A stretch of 64,000 nt of DNA. Origin: Candidatus Pantoea bituminis (lineage in GTDB: Bacteria; Pseudomonadota; Gammaproteobacteria; Enterobacterales; Enterobacteriaceae). This document shows positions 1 through 9,229 of the stretch, piece after piece; position 1 is the first letter of the stretch; the number at the start of each line of letters is the position of its first letter. The stretch lies in assembly GCF_018842675.1 (NCBI RefSeq), contig NZ_JAGTWO010000004.1, positions 2,914,001 to 2,978,000 on the forward strand, written 5' to 3'. The notes beneath the pieces were generated by a model. It was not told the DNA's origin. It was given only the letters and a program-made list of their open reading frames with translations, and searched no databases. The position numbers and the translations under genes are program-made.

Positions 1-1373
1 ATGACTATTTCCCCTTCTTCAAGCCGTCGTGAATTTCTTGGTAACGGCGCACGCTGGGCAGCCGCAGGAGTTTGCTGGCTGCTGGCATGAGCCAGACCAG
101 TTTTGCCGCCAATACGACATCTCACTCGCCAGCTCCTTTGCCCAGTACCGATCACTATTTACTGCGGAATGTTCGCCTTGAAGAAGGCTTTGAGCGTGAA
201 GGCGAAGAGATCGTTGCGACTAAAACTGGGCTGTATGACATCAGCATCCGTGATGGTAAATTTGATCAGTTACACCCAGCCGGTCAGGGTGACGCTTCAC
301 TGACGGCCTGGGATGCGCAAGGTGCGCTGTTGCTGCCCTCCACTCACGATATGCATATCCATCTCGATAAAACATTTTATGGCGGCCCGTGGCAGGCACC
401 GCGTCCACGTCAGGGCAAAACCATCATGGATATGATTGCCCGTGAGCAGGTGTTGATCCCGCAGTTACTGCCCACTTCAGTCGCGCGAGCAGAAAGTCTG
501 ATTGCCTTGTTGCAATCCAAGGGTTCGACTCAGGCACGCAGTCATTGCAATATCGACCCGGTCAGCGGTCTGAAAAGCCTGGAACATCTCCAAACCGCGC
601 TGGCGAAGCACCCTGAATTTCCCTGCGAAATCGTGGCATTTCCGCAGCACGGTTTATTGCATTCGCAGGTCGATGGATTGATGCGTGAAGCGATGCAGCA
701 CGGCGTGCAGTATGTCGGCGGACTGGATCCGACGAATGTCGATGGCGCGATGGAAAAGTCGCTGGATGCGATGTTCCAGATCGCGCTCGATTTCCAACGC
801 GGCGTGGATATCCACCTGCATGAAACCTCGCCAGCCGGCGTTGCGGCGATTCGCTATATGATCGATACCGTGGCAAAGAACCCGGCGCTGAAAGGCAAAG
901 TAACCATCAGTCACGGCTTTGCGCTGGCGACGCTGGAAGGCGCTGAGCTGGATAAAATGATTCAAGGGTTGGTTGAGCAGCAATTTAGCGTGGCGTCGAC
1001 GCTGCCGATTGGCAAGCTGACCATGCCGATTCCGCAGTTGCAGACAGCGGGTGTTAAGGTGATGACCGGCACCGACAGCGTGGTCGATCACTGGTCGCCG
1101 TTTGGCACCGGCAGTATGTTGGAAAAAGCCAATCTCTATGCGCAGCTCTATCGTGGTTCGGATGAGTTTTCACTGACGCGTGCGCTGGCGATTGCGACCA
1201 ATGATTTGCTGCCGTTGTCAGCAGAAGGTCAACGTCAATGGCCACAGCAAGGTGATGACGCCAATATGATGATAGTTGCCGCGAGCTGCTCAGCTGAAGC
1301 CGTTGCGCGCATCTCGCCAGTGGTTGCCACCTTATCACGCGGCAAAGCGGTATTCGCACTGCAACACGTTTAA
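1..1373 (+). CDS. Tat-exported cytosine-deaminase-like amidohydrolase (one apparent frameshift)
   Basis: Metal-dependent amidohydrolase fold. Visible motifs are the first metal-binding His-x-His (MHIHLDK), a second histidine strand (DIHLHE), a lone His in TISHGFA and a late Asp in GTDSVVDHWSPFGT, arranged as in cytosine deaminase. The first codons, in another frame, encode a twin-arginine signal (SRREFLGNGARWAAAG); this runs into a stop at 88-90. Adding one T to the T run at 71-73 joins it to the hydrophobic stretch and the enzyme body, giving about 457 residues. Periplasmic location is inferred from the Tat motif. The window starts exactly at the ATG, so upstream signals are not visible. The substrate is unknown; the cytosine deaminase resemblance is only at family level. 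Confidence 0.75.
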
Positions 1374-1388
1374 CTGTTCCAATGCTCA

Positions 1389-1797
1389 ACGCAGTTACAA
1401 CGCGAAAGATGACGGGTATGACGAGCAGATACCCTAAATAATTCGTGTTGCGGCAAGCATGTGAGTCCCCGGGAGCTTACACCGGTAAGTGACCGGGGTG
1501 AGCACGTGCAGCCAACGCAGCTGCAGCGCGAAGTATGACGCTCCGTTACCCTAAATAATTCGTGTTGCAGCAAGGCGGCAAGCGTGTGAGTCCCCGGGAG
1601 CTTACGCCGGTAAGTGACCGGGGTGAGCACGTGCAGCCAACGCAGCTGCAGCGCGAAGCATGACGCTCCGTTACCCAAAATAATTCGTGTTGCAGCAAGG
1701 CGGCAAGCGTGTGAGTCCCCGGGAGCTTACGCCGGTAAGTGACCGGGGTGAACACGTGCAGCCAACGCAGCTGCAGCGCGAAGTATGACGGGTATGA
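1389..1797. repeat. Tandem ERIC (IRU) array, three copies plus a remnant
   Basis: Three near-identical units lie at about 1430-1546, 1547-1671 and 1672-1797, preceded by a degenerate right-end fragment at about 1389-1428. Each carries the ERIC core: GTGAGTCCCCGGGAGCTTAC, then GGTAAGTGACCGGGGTGAGC, then GCAGCCAACGCAGCTGCAG. The core matches the inverted halves targeted by classical ERIC primers. The unit is about 125 bp; the first copy lacks a few bases near its left end. Open frames inside it are products of the repeat and not genes. Confidence 0.92.
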
Positions 1798-1811
1798 CGG
1801 GTAAAAATGAC

Positions 1812-1833
1812 AAAGCCTCCCGCAGGAGGCTTT
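1812..1833. terminator. Probable rho-independent terminator
   Basis: A perfect 9-bp stem (AAAGCCTCC / GGAGGCTTT) with a CGCA loop lies 24 bp beyond the stop of the minus-strand small gene. A-run and T-run flank it, so it could serve either strand. Confidence 0.75.
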
Positions 1834-1857
1834 AATCAGACAGACAAAGCAGCTGCG

Positions 1858-2076
1858 TTACACGCTTTTTGCTTTGCAACCTTTTGACATTAATTCCATT
1901 GCCAACGCATATAAACGACGATCTTCCTGATCACAGGGCTCATCTTCCGCATAACAGCCGATCATTGAGGCAATCTTATCAGCTGATAAGCTTTCCCCAT
2001 GAACGTGCAGCGTCAACACGGCGCGGCCCACTATTTTAAGTACATCTTCATGTGATCCCTGGAGACTATTACTCAA
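1858..2076 (-). CDS. Small protein, possibly YmgB/AriR-like regulator
   Basis: 72-residue protein. The central part (VGRAVLTLHVHGESLSADKI) resembles the conserved core of the YmgB/AriR/YcgZ family of small biofilm and stress connectors, with a hydrophobic helix, a glycine turn and a second helix. No ATG is available at the N-terminus; a TTG at 2076 is preceded by AGAGGG at suitable spacing and is taken as the start. A terminator follows the stop. The family call is by eye and tentative; otherwise it is a hypothetical small cytoplasmic protein. Confidence 0.6.
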   Translation of the reverse strand: MSNSLQGSHEDVLKIVGRAVLTLHVHGESLSADKIASMIGCYAEDEPCDQEDRRLYALAMELMSKGCKAKSV

Positions 2077-2488
2077 TGAAAAACCCTCTAACGGTCGTTG
2101 TAATAGATGTATGGCGCGCTAAATATAAAGCAATTGTCTTAAGATTTTTATCGGCAACTTAAGGGTAATTTTTTAATGATTAATTGTATTACTGGAGTAA
2201 ATAAAAAGGATTTATCTGATTAACATAGGAATAAACTTTTTAAATCGGCGTCTTATAAAGTTATTTATGGCCTTATTTTTTCTTCGCTCCAGACCATTAT
2301 CGAAATTTAACGCTTAACTGATTAAAATTTACCAACCATTTTCGAAAAACTTCAGGTTATTCCTAATGCCCCGCACGTCAAAAGATTCACAGCCTTAACC
2401 TACGAGGTTGCCGTTGCTGTTGGACGCGCTTTCTGCCAGACTTGCGCGCGCAATAATGCCCTACTTTTTTAGCCTCAGAGGCCGCGCC
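2077..2488. other. AT-rich intergenic region, no gene seen
   Basis: 412 bases between the divergent small gene and dbpA. It is AT-rich in the first 250 bases and should hold both promoters. The open frame continues upstream of dbpA from 2408, but those 27 codons do not resemble DbpA and are read as leader. Confidence 0.5.
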
Positions 2489-3870
2489 GTGACTGCTTTT
2501 TCAACCCTCAATTCGCTTCCCGAAAGCCAACTCGATAACCTGCGCGAGATGGGCTACACCAGCATGACGCCGGTTCAGGCCGCCACGCTGCCCGCCATTT
2601 TGCAGGGTCGCGACGTGCGTGCGCAGGCGAAAACCGGCAGCGGTAAAACCGCAGCCTTTGGCATTGGTTTGCTACAACATATCGACAGCGCACAGTTCCA
2701 GACGCAGGCGCTGATTCTGTGCCCAACGCGTGAATTAGCGGATCAGGTTAGCAATGTGTTGCGTCAACTGGCGCGCTTCACGCGTAATATCAAAATTTTG
2801 ACGCTGTGCGGTGGTCAGCCGATGAGCGCTCAGCGCGATTCATTGATTCACGCTCCGCATATTGTGGTCGGCACGCCGGGCCGTATTCTTGATCACCTCA
2901 AACGTGAAACGTTAAAGCTTGAGAATCTGCGCACGCTGGTGTTGGATGAAGCGGATCGTATGCTGGAAATGGGTTTCCGTGATGATATGGAAACCATCAT
3001 TAAAGCTACACCAGCATCGCGTCAAACGCTGCTGTTCTCTGCGACCTGGCCTGAAGGTATCGCTGCTATCAGCACCCGGTTTCAGCGCGATGCTCTGAGC
3101 GTGGTAACGGAAGAAGTCAGTGAACTGCCCACCATTGATCAACAACTTATTGAAGCCAGCCACAACGAAAAGCTATCACTGCTGATTGCGCTACTCAGCG
3201 AACGCCAGCCCTCATCCTGTGTGGTCTTTTGTAACACCAAACGCGAATGCGATGATGTTGCGGCAGCCCTTAACGATCGTGACATCAGCGCCTTGCCGCT
3301 GCATGGCGATCTGGAACAGCGTGACCGTGAACGCGTACTCATCCGCTTCTCCAACGGCAGCGGACGCGTGTTGGTTGCTACTGACGTAGCAGCGCGTGGC
3401 CTGGATATTAAGTCGCTGGCGCTGGTAGTGAATTACCAACTGGCGTGGGATCCCGAAGTGCATTTACACCGCATTGGCCGTACCGCACGTGCGGGTGAAG
3501 AAGGTGCTGCTGTGAGTTTTGTCGCCGCCGATGAAATGGCTCGCGCGCACGCGCTGGAAGATTTTTTACAGAAGTCGCTGCCGTGGGTCTCTGCCAGCAC
3601 GCTGAAAAAGGCAGCAGCAAAGCGTTACCCGCCGCAATGATGACGTTGTGCATTGATGGCGGCCGCAAAGCCAAAATTCGTCCGGGAGATATACTGGGGG
3701 CATTAACGGGTGAAGCGGGCTACCGCGCTGACCAAATTGGTAAGATCGATCTGACCCCAACGCACGCTTATGTCGCTATTGAAGCGGCTCAGGCGAAATC
3801 GGCATTGGTCAAACTCAAGCAAGGCAAAATCAAAGGCAAAGCCTGCCGCGCGATCCTGTTGAAAGATTGA
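2489..3870 (+). CDS. dbpA: ATP-dependent RNA helicase DbpA (one apparent frameshift)
   Basis: DEAD-box helicase that acts on hairpin 92 of 23S rRNA during 50S ribosome assembly. The helicase core shows the Q motif region (TPVQAATLPAIL), Walker A (AKTGSGKT), PTRELADQ, DEAD (LDEADRM), SAT and HRIGRTARAG. The GTG at 2489 gives an N-terminus (TAFSTLNSLPES) matching E. coli DbpA and is preferred over upstream codons. The frame stops at 3640, but the C-terminal RNA-binding domain (MMTLCIDGGRKAKIRPGD...) continues in another frame to 3870. One extra A in the A5 run at 3605-3609 joins them into about 460 residues, close to the usual length. As written, the helicase would lack its rRNA-specificity domain. 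Confidence 0.93.
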
Positions 3871-3893
3871 TTTACTAACGCATCCAGGCATGC

Positions 3894-3916
3894 TGGGCGA
3901 GGCGAAACCTCGCCCA
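3894..3916. terminator. Hairpin between convergent dbpA and ygiW-like gene
   Basis: Perfect 9-bp GC-rich stem (TGGGCGAGG / CCTCGCCCA) with a CGAAA loop in the 53-bp convergent gap. There is no strong T-run, so the terminator role rests on position and stem strength. Confidence 0.55.
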
Positions 3917-3923
3917 ATCACTG

Positions 3924-4315
3924 TTAAGGTTCTTCAATTTCTGTGGCGTGCAATGTGGTGTTTTCACCTTTACCGTGCACTCTACCGCTGATGCGAACCT
4001 GATCGTCCGCAGCAAACTTCTTACCTTTGAACGCTTTTTCCGGTGCCACAATAGTGATGGTTCCGGTGCTGTCGCGGAACTGATAGTTATCGCCCTGCTC
4101 TTTCTTCAGAATATAACCCTCAAGCGTGACGTAACCGTCCTGCCGAAAATCACGAATCTGATTGATGTGCGTCTGCCCGGTATCCTCAGAACCTTTATAA
4201 CCTGCATCCTGCTTCGATTGAGGTTGTGGCGCTTCGCCGCCCTCAAAGCCGCCCTTTTCAGCGTAAACACCCGAACTCAACATAACTAACAGTGTCGTTA
4301 AAATGACTTTTTCAT
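3924..4315 (-). CDS. YgiW/YdeI-family stress-induced OB-fold protein (one apparent frameshift)
   Basis: Periplasmic BOF (bacterial OB-fold) protein. Diagnostic segments are DGYVTLEGYILKKEQGD, YQFRDSTGTITI and DDQVRISGRVHG. The proper start is the ATG at 4315, preceded by AAGGAGCG; as written it meets a stop after a few codons. One more base in the T5 run at 4308-4312 (A run on the coding strand) restores a signal peptide ending near VYA and a protein of 130 residues, the same length as E. coli YgiW. Relatives are induced by oxidative or cationic-peptide stress; the exact function is unsettled. Confidence 0.85.
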
Positions 4316-4411
4316 TACGCGCTCCTTATTCAGAAAGGTTATCCATTTTTTCAATTCACTGTTAATCCTGGCACAATTATCAGACCGCGTTTTATTTCGC
4401 CTCTCTTGCCC

Positions 4412-4438
4412 TCACCTTTTTTACGTCGCTGCCGATAA
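4412..4438 (+). promoter_or_regulatory. Candidate FliA (sigma-28) promoter for cheV
   Basis: A perfect GCCGATAA -10 element (4431-4438) lies 45 bp before the cheV start, with a weaker TCACCTTT -35 element (4412-4419) at the canonical 11-bp spacing. It matches the flagellar-class consensus TAAAGTTT-N11-GCCGATAA in 13 of 16 positions. Confidence 0.65.
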
Positions 4439-4483
4439 CTTCATCACACCCCTTTCCTTACCTGCGCTGATGCAGAGGCAACA

Positions 4484-5446
4484 ATGGATAATTTTCAAAA
4501 AGAGATAGATGAGAGAGCGAACCTCGCGTTATCGAATAAATTTGAGCTGCTGCTGTTTCGCTTAGGCTCAGATCAGCTAAAAGGAAAATCCGAGCTGTTC
4601 GGGATTAACGTTTTTAAGCTGCGCGAAATCGTACCGATGCCGACAATTACCAAAGCAGCAGGCATGAAATCGCCGCTGCTTGGCATGGCCAGTATTCGCG
4701 GTCAGTTTATTCCGGTTATCGATTTACCTGCGGTAGCGGGTTGCGTACCGGAAACGGGACTGAATCTGCTGCTGGTGACGGAATATGCGCGTAATACGCA
4801 AGCGTTTGCCGTGGAGTCAGTCGATAACATCGTGCGTCTCGACTGGAGTCAAGTGCATACCGCCGAAGCGGGTATCGGCGGACGCAATATCACCAGTATC
4901 GCCTCGCTGGATAATGACAAGCAAAGCAATAATCTGGCGATGGTGCTGGATGTTGAGCAAATTTTGTATGACATCATTCCGTCAGTGCGCGGCGTAGAGC
5001 CGGAAGCCGCCAGACCGCGTGCATTCAAATATCAGCCAGGTGCAGTGGCGATTGTTGCTGAAGATTCTAAAGTGGCGCGCCAGCTGCTGGAACAAGGGCT
5101 GAAAAGCATGGGCATTCCGGCGCTGATGTACAACACCGGTCTGGATGCATGGGAAAAAATCAAGCAGATGAGTCAAGAGGCGCAAGCGGCAGGGGAATCG
5201 ATCCACGATAAAATCGCGCTGGTGCTGACCGACCTTGAAATGCCTGAAATGGATGGCTTCACCCTGACGCGTAACATCAAACGTGACCCAATCCTCAAGC
5301 ATCTTCCGGTAGTGATTCACTCTTCACTTTCCGGCAGCGCCAATGAAGATCACGTGCGCAAAGTTGGCGCAGACGGTTATGTGGCCAAGTTCGAGCTGAA
5401 TGAATTATCAGACGTGATCTTCAACGTGCTGGAAGCGGCTCGTTAA
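4484..5446 (+). CDS. cheV: Chemotaxis coupling/response protein CheV
   Basis: 320 residues with two domains: an N-terminal CheW-like coupling domain (about 20-165; SIRGQFIPVIDL and NILVV-type strands) and a C-terminal receiver domain (about 187-320). The receiver has the acidic pair E193/D194, phosphoacceptor D250 (LVLTDLEMPEMDG) and K302. It couples chemoreceptors to CheA and adjusts signalling by phosphorylation. The FliA-type -10 upstream and the chemoreceptor gene 560 bp downstream support a motility role. Confidence 0.93.
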   Translation: MDNFQKEIDERANLALSNKFELLLFRLGSDQLKGKSELFGINVFKLREIVPMPTITKAAGMKSPLLGMASIRGQFIPVIDLPAVAGCVPETGLNLLLVTEYARNTQAFAVESVDNIVRLDWSQVHTAEAGIGGRNITSIASLDNDKQSNNLAMVLDVEQILYDIIPSVRGVEPEAARPRAFKYQPGAVAIVAEDSKVARQLLEQGLKSMGIPALMYNTGLDAWEKIKQMSQEAQAAGESIHDKIALVLTDLEMPEMDGFTLTRNIKRDPILKHLPVVIHSSLSGSANEDHVRKVGADGYVAKFELNELSDVIFNVLEAAR

Positions 5447-5564
5447 GGTAAATCAAAGCAGCGGAAGGCGATTTAAGTATCGAATAGCCAGTGTCGCTTG
5501 ATTCAGACTCAGCACTTTTTTGCCGCTGTTTGGCGGCTTCTTTTTACCAACCTTGGAAAAAATT

Positions 5565-5696
5565 ATGCGCAGCGAAACGTTACCTGTTCAGCAATCAAGT
5601 GGTTTCCTTCGTGGTCGTTTACGTCAGCTTAGCTGGCTGGCGATCATTGCCTTTAGCGCGCTCTTTTGGGGCAGCCTGCTGGTTTTCATTTTCTAA
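5565..5696 (+). CDS. YmiA-like small membrane protein
   Basis: 43 residues, ATG at 5565, TAA at 5694-5696. A polar N-terminus with basic GRLRQL precedes one transmembrane segment (SWLAIIAFSALFWGSLLVFI). The WLAIIAFSALFW stretch closely resembles the conserved SALFW membrane core of E. coli YmiA (46 residues). The upstream Shine-Dalgarno (TTGGAAAA) is weak. It sits between cheV and the chemoreceptor gene. Function is unknown for the family. Confidence 0.65.
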   Translation: MRSETLPVQQSSGFLRGRLRQLSWLAIIAFSALFWGSLLVFIF

Positions 5697-5846
5697 TTTG
5701 TTTGTTATCTAGCTGCTTGCGAGGTCGCCAAAAACGTTTGACGACCCGCTTTGTCACGTCTACGGGTTAACCTTTTAAAAAATCATTAGCACTGTGCATT
5801 AATCCTTTTTCCCTGCCTGCTTCCGCTTGAATTCCATCAAAAATAT

Positions 5847-5873
5847 TAAAGTTAATGTTTTTAACTCCGATAA
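5847..5873 (+). promoter_or_regulatory. FliA (sigma-28) promoter for the chemoreceptor gene
   Basis: TAAAGTTA (5847-5854), 11-bp spacer, TCCGATAA (5866-5873). Each element matches the flagellar sigma-28 consensus at 7 of 8 positions with exact spacing. It lies about 130 bp before the receptor start. Confidence 0.82.
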
Positions 5874-6005
5874 CTGTGTGCGCTGGATCACCATTTCACC
5901 TTGCACCTGTAAAGCTACGCGCAATGTCGGGCTGTGAGCGGAGAAGCAGTAAATATTAACTGTTGGAATAACTGTATTTTAATAAGAAAAACGGGGAAAG
6001 AAGAC

Positions 6006-7571
6006 ATGTTCAGTATTAAGAATATGAAGGTTGGCATCCGGCTCGCCGCCGCCTTTGGCATTGTCGTCGCGCTATTGATTGTGATTTGCGTGACATCTAT
6101 CACAAAAATTAACAGCATTAAAAGTGGTATCGCCTCGATCGTCGACGATCGTTATGTGAAAGTGCGCCTGGCATTTGATGTGCGCGATGGCGTCAACGAT
6201 CAGATCAAATACCTGCGCGGCATGGTGATCGATACGACCCATCCTGATTATAACGTTAAGCGCTATGGTCAACTGGATGAAGCGACCCAGCGTACCAATG
6301 TCGCCATGAAGAAAATTGCTGATATTCAAGTTACTGAGATTGGTAAAAAGAAAATTGCTGGCCTGCTCGCCTCTGCCGAAGCCTTTGAAAAAGTGAAAGG
6401 TGATTTGATCGCCTTGATAAAAGCCGGTGATTTTGAAGCTGCCAGCACATATGCACTCAAATCCATGACGCCGACGCAGAATAAGTTTCTCGACGACGCG
6501 ATAAAATTTGCCAATTCACAAGATGGACAGCTGCGTGCTGAAGGACAAAGTATTGTCGAAAATGGCTCTTCGGCAATTACCATCACCTTGATCTTCTCAG
6601 CGCTGGCCATTGTGGCCTCGATTCTGCTCGGCTTTTTCCTTACTCGCTCAATCGTACGTCCTTTGGTTGCGGCCGTTAGCGTAGCGGAAAGTGTTGCAGC
6701 AGGCGATCTTAGCTCGAAAATTCAGGTGACTACGCGTGATGAAACTGGCGTGCTGATGCAGGCGCTGCAGCGTATGAATGACAATCTGCTTTCCATCGTT
6801 ACCGAAGTTCGTACCGGCTCTGACACCATTGCCGTCGCTTCAAATCAAATTTCCAGCGGGAACCTTGATCTTTCGACGCGTACCGAGCAACAGGCCAGTT
6901 CGCTGGAAGAAACCGCTTCAGCGATGGAGCAAATAACCTCCACCGTCAAACACAATGCCGAAAACGCGCGTGAAGCCAATCAGCTGGTTGCGTCCACTTC
7001 AAGCGTGGCGCGCGAAGGCGGCGAAGTGATGGGGCAAGTTATCGAAAAAATGGAAGCGATTGCGCTGTCGTCCAAAAAGATTGTCGACATCATCAGCGTG
7101 ATTGATTCCATCGCCTTCCAGACCAATATTCTGTCGCTGAATGCCGCCGTGGAAGCGGCTCGCGCTGGTGAACAGGGACGCGGTTTTGCCGTAGTTGCTA
7201 CAGAAGTACGTAATCTGGCGCAGCGTTCTGCTTCTGCCGCTAAAGAAATTAAAGTTCTGATCGAAGACTCAGTGGCGAAAGTTAATGAGGGCAGCAAGTT
7301 GGTGACGCATGCCGGATCAACCATCGGCGAAGTGGTCAACAGCGTGAAGAGCGTGGCGAATATCATGAGTGAAATTACGATTGCCAGCAGCGAGCAAAGC
7401 AGCGGTATCAGCGAAATCAATCTGGCGATTACCCAGATGGAAGCAGTAACGCAGCAGAATGCCGCGCTGGTGCAGGAAGCTTCTGCCGCATCGCAGGCGC
7501 TGCAAGATCAGGCTGAGCGGATGGCACAAGCGATGAGCGTATTTAAAGTAGGAAAGATGTCGTTAAATTAA
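6006..7571 (+). CDS. Methyl-accepting chemotaxis protein
   Basis: 521 residues. Transmembrane segment 1 is at about 11-34, a periplasmic four-helix-type sensor follows, transmembrane segment 2 is at about 190-212, then a HAMP domain (RSIVRPL...) and the cytoplasmic signalling hairpin with the highly conserved tip [20 protein letters not shown]. Methylation helices carry typical EEQ/EQ pairs. The ATG at 6006 follows GGGGAAAG and is preferred over the earlier GTG/ATG codons. It ends KVGKMSLN and so lacks the NWETF-type CheR/CheB docking tail, suggesting a receptor that depends on others for efficient adaptation. Ligand unknown. A strong FliA promoter precedes it and a terminator follows. Confidence 0.93.
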   Translation: MFSIKNMKVGIRLAAAFGIVVALLIVICVTSITKINSIKSGIASIVDDRYVKVRLAFDVRDGVNDQIKYLRGMVIDTTHPDYNVKRYGQLDEATQRTNVAMKKIADIQVTEIGKKKIAGLLASAEAFEKVKGDLIALIKAGDFEAASTYALKSMTPTQNKFLDDAIKFANSQDGQLRAEGQSIVENGSSAITITLIFSALAIVASILLGFFLTRSIVRPLVAAVSVAESVAAGDLSSKIQVTTRDETGVLMQALQRMNDNLLSIVTEVRTGSDTIAVASNQISSGNLDLSTRTEQQASSLEETASAMEQITSTVKHNAENAREANQLVASTSSVAREGGEVMGQVIEKMEAIALSSKKIVDIISVIDSIAFQTNILSLNAAVEAARAGEQGRGFAVVATEVRNLAQRSASAAKEIKVLIEDSVAKVNEGSKLVTHAGSTIGEVVNSVKSVANIMSEITIASSEQSSGISEINLAITQMEAVTQQNAALVQEASAASQALQDQAERMAQAMSVFKVGKMSLN

Positions 7572-7591
7572 TTCCACTACGCTTTCTTTTT

Positions 7592-7621
7592 CCCGGCAGG
7601 TCGAACTTGCCGGGATATTTT
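7592..7621 (+). terminator. Rho-independent terminator of the chemoreceptor gene
   Basis: CCCGGCA (7592-7598) pairs with TGCCGGG (7608-7614), followed by ATATTTTTT. Confidence 0.85.
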
Positions 7622-7876
7622 TTACTTCTAACGCGTATCACTTACAAACTACCTTCTAGGCCTGACGTTCTATTCCACTTCACTCATCCACATCGTGCTT
7701 TCTGGCACGACTTTGCTCTGTTTTGTCAGTCAACATCGCATTATTAATATCACCTCACGTGATAACTAAAATAATAAATGGCGATTAGTCTTATAACTCT
7801 GCAACAGCCATTATCGTTCCTACGATTTAACTGCTTTCTTATGAACAGATTACCCACTACAGCAGAGAATTATTTA
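7622..7876 (+). other. Intergenic region upstream of the SRPBCC gene
   Basis: No convincing gene. The open frame in front of the chosen start (from 7778) is read as leader; promoter elements were not clear by eye. Confidence 0.4.
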
Positions 7877-8401
7877 ATGAAAATGCATGCGATTAACTGG
7901 CCAGATGGCTTTTTACCCGGTTTTACCGACAATTTTTGCTCTAATGAAATGATCGTAGCAAATCTGACAACTCAGGATATTTGGCCGCTGTTGAGCAAGC
8001 CTGCTGTATGGTCGACTTATTATCAAAACTCAGCAAATGCGCGTTTTTATGACGATAAAGGCCCCGAACTGGAACAAGATGTCCGCTTCTATTTTGAAAC
8101 CTTTGGTTTTCCAGTTGAGGCTCGCGTCACAGAATATGTCGCGCCTGCACAGGGCGAAGCTGCTCGTATTTCCTGGCATGGTTGGGCGGGAGAAGAAGGC
8201 AGTGATGAACGTTTAGATGTGTTGCACGCCTGGCTAATTGAGGATTTACCTGGCAATCGCGTACGTATCCTGACGCAGGAAACCCAAAAGGGTAAACCAG
8301 CAGTAGCGTTAGCGAAGGCAAAGCCGAATCCGATGATCAATGGACATCAGGATTGGTTGGATGGGCTGGTTAAAGCAGCTCTAGCGAATCGCGTGTTATA
8401 A
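7877..8401 (+). CDS. SRPBCC-family (Bet v1/polyketide cyclase-like) protein
   Basis: About 174 residues starting MKMHAINWPDGFLPGF. Features consistent with a START/SRPBCC lipid- or ligand-binding domain are a hydrophobic IWPLLSKPAVWSTYY helix, beta strands around ARISWHGW and VRILTQET, and a C-terminal amphipathic helix (HQDWLDGLVKAAL). The start at 7877 is chosen because the preceding residues do not look like the fold; an ATG 36 bp upstream is the alternative. Stand-alone gene ending at a terminator. Ligand unknown. Confidence 0.7.
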   Translation: MKMHAINWPDGFLPGFTDNFCSNEMIVANLTTQDIWPLLSKPAVWSTYYQNSANARFYDDKGPELEQDVRFYFETFGFPVEARVTEYVAPAQGEAARISWHGWAGEEGSDERLDVLHAWLIEDLPGNRVRILTQETQKGKPAVALAKAKPNPMINGHQDWLDGLVKAALANRVL

Positions 8402-8414
8402 AATCCAAAAACTA

Positions 8415-8439
8415 AAAAGGCCGCCAATCGGCAGCCTTT
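8415..8439 (-). terminator. Terminator of the csp-ymcF-like unit, probably bidirectional
   Basis: Imperfect stem (AAAGGCCGCC / GGCAGCCTTT). Read on the minus strand it is followed by TTTTTAGTTTTT, a good U-tract. It also lies just after the plus-strand SRPBCC gene. Confidence 0.75.
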
Positions 8440-8486
8440 CAAATTATCGTTTATGCAACAACGCTATAAAGCTCACTTAGCCTTTC

Positions 8487-8654
8487 TCAGAGGGCGTAAG
8501 GCCTGCTCTGATATGCAATCCTTGCCGTGTTAATTTGAACAACGACAGATTTGCAGAAAATGCATTTCGCTCCATGCGGGTTGGCTCTCGTCACATCAAA
8601 GTGTGATGTGCGGTACTGTGAGCCATTACAGTGTAGACATTTAAAACGAGTAAT
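8487..8654 (-). CDS. YmcF/YnfQ-like cold-shock zinc-ribbon small protein with ATT start
   Basis: 55 residues directly downstream of the cold-shock gene. Two CxxC pairs (CLHC near residues 6-9, CIFC near 31-34) frame a conserved SQYRTSHFDVT / NPHGAKC core, matching the YmcF/YnfQ type of small protein that follows cspG/cspI in E. coli. No ATG exists in frame. The frame opens with ATT at 8654, preceded by AAGGA at six-base spacing, and the Shine-Dalgarno overlaps the csp stop codon. A non-ATG start is known for the E. coli relative. It is likely cotranscribed with csp. The CxxC pairs suggest zinc binding; function is unknown. Confidence 0.82.
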   Translation of the reverse strand: MTRFKCLHCNGSQYRTSHFDVTRANPHGAKCIFCKSVVVQINTARIAYQSRPYAL

Positions 8655-8663
8655 TTTAAGTCC

Positions 8664-8876
8664 TTAGAGACCAACAACGTTCGCAGCAGATGGGCCTTTA
8701 GCGCCATTTTCTACTGTAAACTCAACTTGTTGACCTTCATCCAGTGAACGGAAATCAGTACCCTGGATAGCAGAGAAATGGACGAATACGTCCTTGCTGC
8801 CGTCTGCTGGAGAGATGAAACCGAAACCTTTCTCTGCGTTGAACCATTTTACGGTGCCGCGGATTTTGTTAGACAT
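8664..8876 (-). CDS. CspA-family cold-shock protein
   Basis: 70 residues, a single cold-shock OB-fold with RNP1 (KGFGFI) and RNP2 (VFVHFSAIQ). It binds single-stranded nucleic acid and acts as an RNA chaperone or antiterminator. The sequence is most like the CspG/CspB/CspI group and the downstream YmcF-like gene fits that group; I do not assign a paralogue letter. About 200 bp upstream on the minus strand is gene-free, consistent with the long leader typical of cold-inducible csp mRNAs. Confidence 0.95.
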   Translation of the reverse strand: MSNKIRGTVKWFNAEKGFGFISPADGSKDVFVHFSAIQGTDFRSLDEGQQVEFTVENGAKGPSAANVVGL

Positions 8877-9229
8877 GTTTAATTCCTTAATATTTGAGCC
8901 TTCCGGCGTAAATGGCCTGAGAACAGATTTTAATCAGAACGTAAGAGAAGACTCAAAAAGAAGGGATGTCTCACGACAAACTTAGAGATGAGAACTGCTT
9001 TGGGTACTTACTTTGATAGTGTCTGTCAATCAAACCGACGGATGCATTAGCTCATATTGAGCGAAGTGATGCAAGCGCTTTCTTAACTTAAATCTATTGT
9101 CTGAAAAACCGAGGCGTGAATCGCAACCTCATAAAAAGAGTCAATTCGGCGGCAAAAAAAGAGGTTTCTCTCAAACGACTCGATAAAAAAGGCAATAAAA
9201 CTCAGGCTGCCGAGCACAGTTCAGCGTTT
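8877..9229 (-). other. Presumed long 5' leader/promoter region of csp
   Basis: Gene-free region upstream of csp on the minus strand. Its length suits the long cold-responsive leader of csp transcripts, but I could not place a cold-box or promoter with confidence. Confidence 0.45.

Noticed and set aside
1370..1755. Minus-strand open frames of 69 and 102 codons
   Set aside because: They lie entirely within the ERIC array and repeat the same peptide with each unit; products of the repeat.
2408..2488. N-terminal extension of DbpA by 27 codons
   Set aside because: The extension does not match the family, whereas GTG at 2489 gives the conserved N-terminus.
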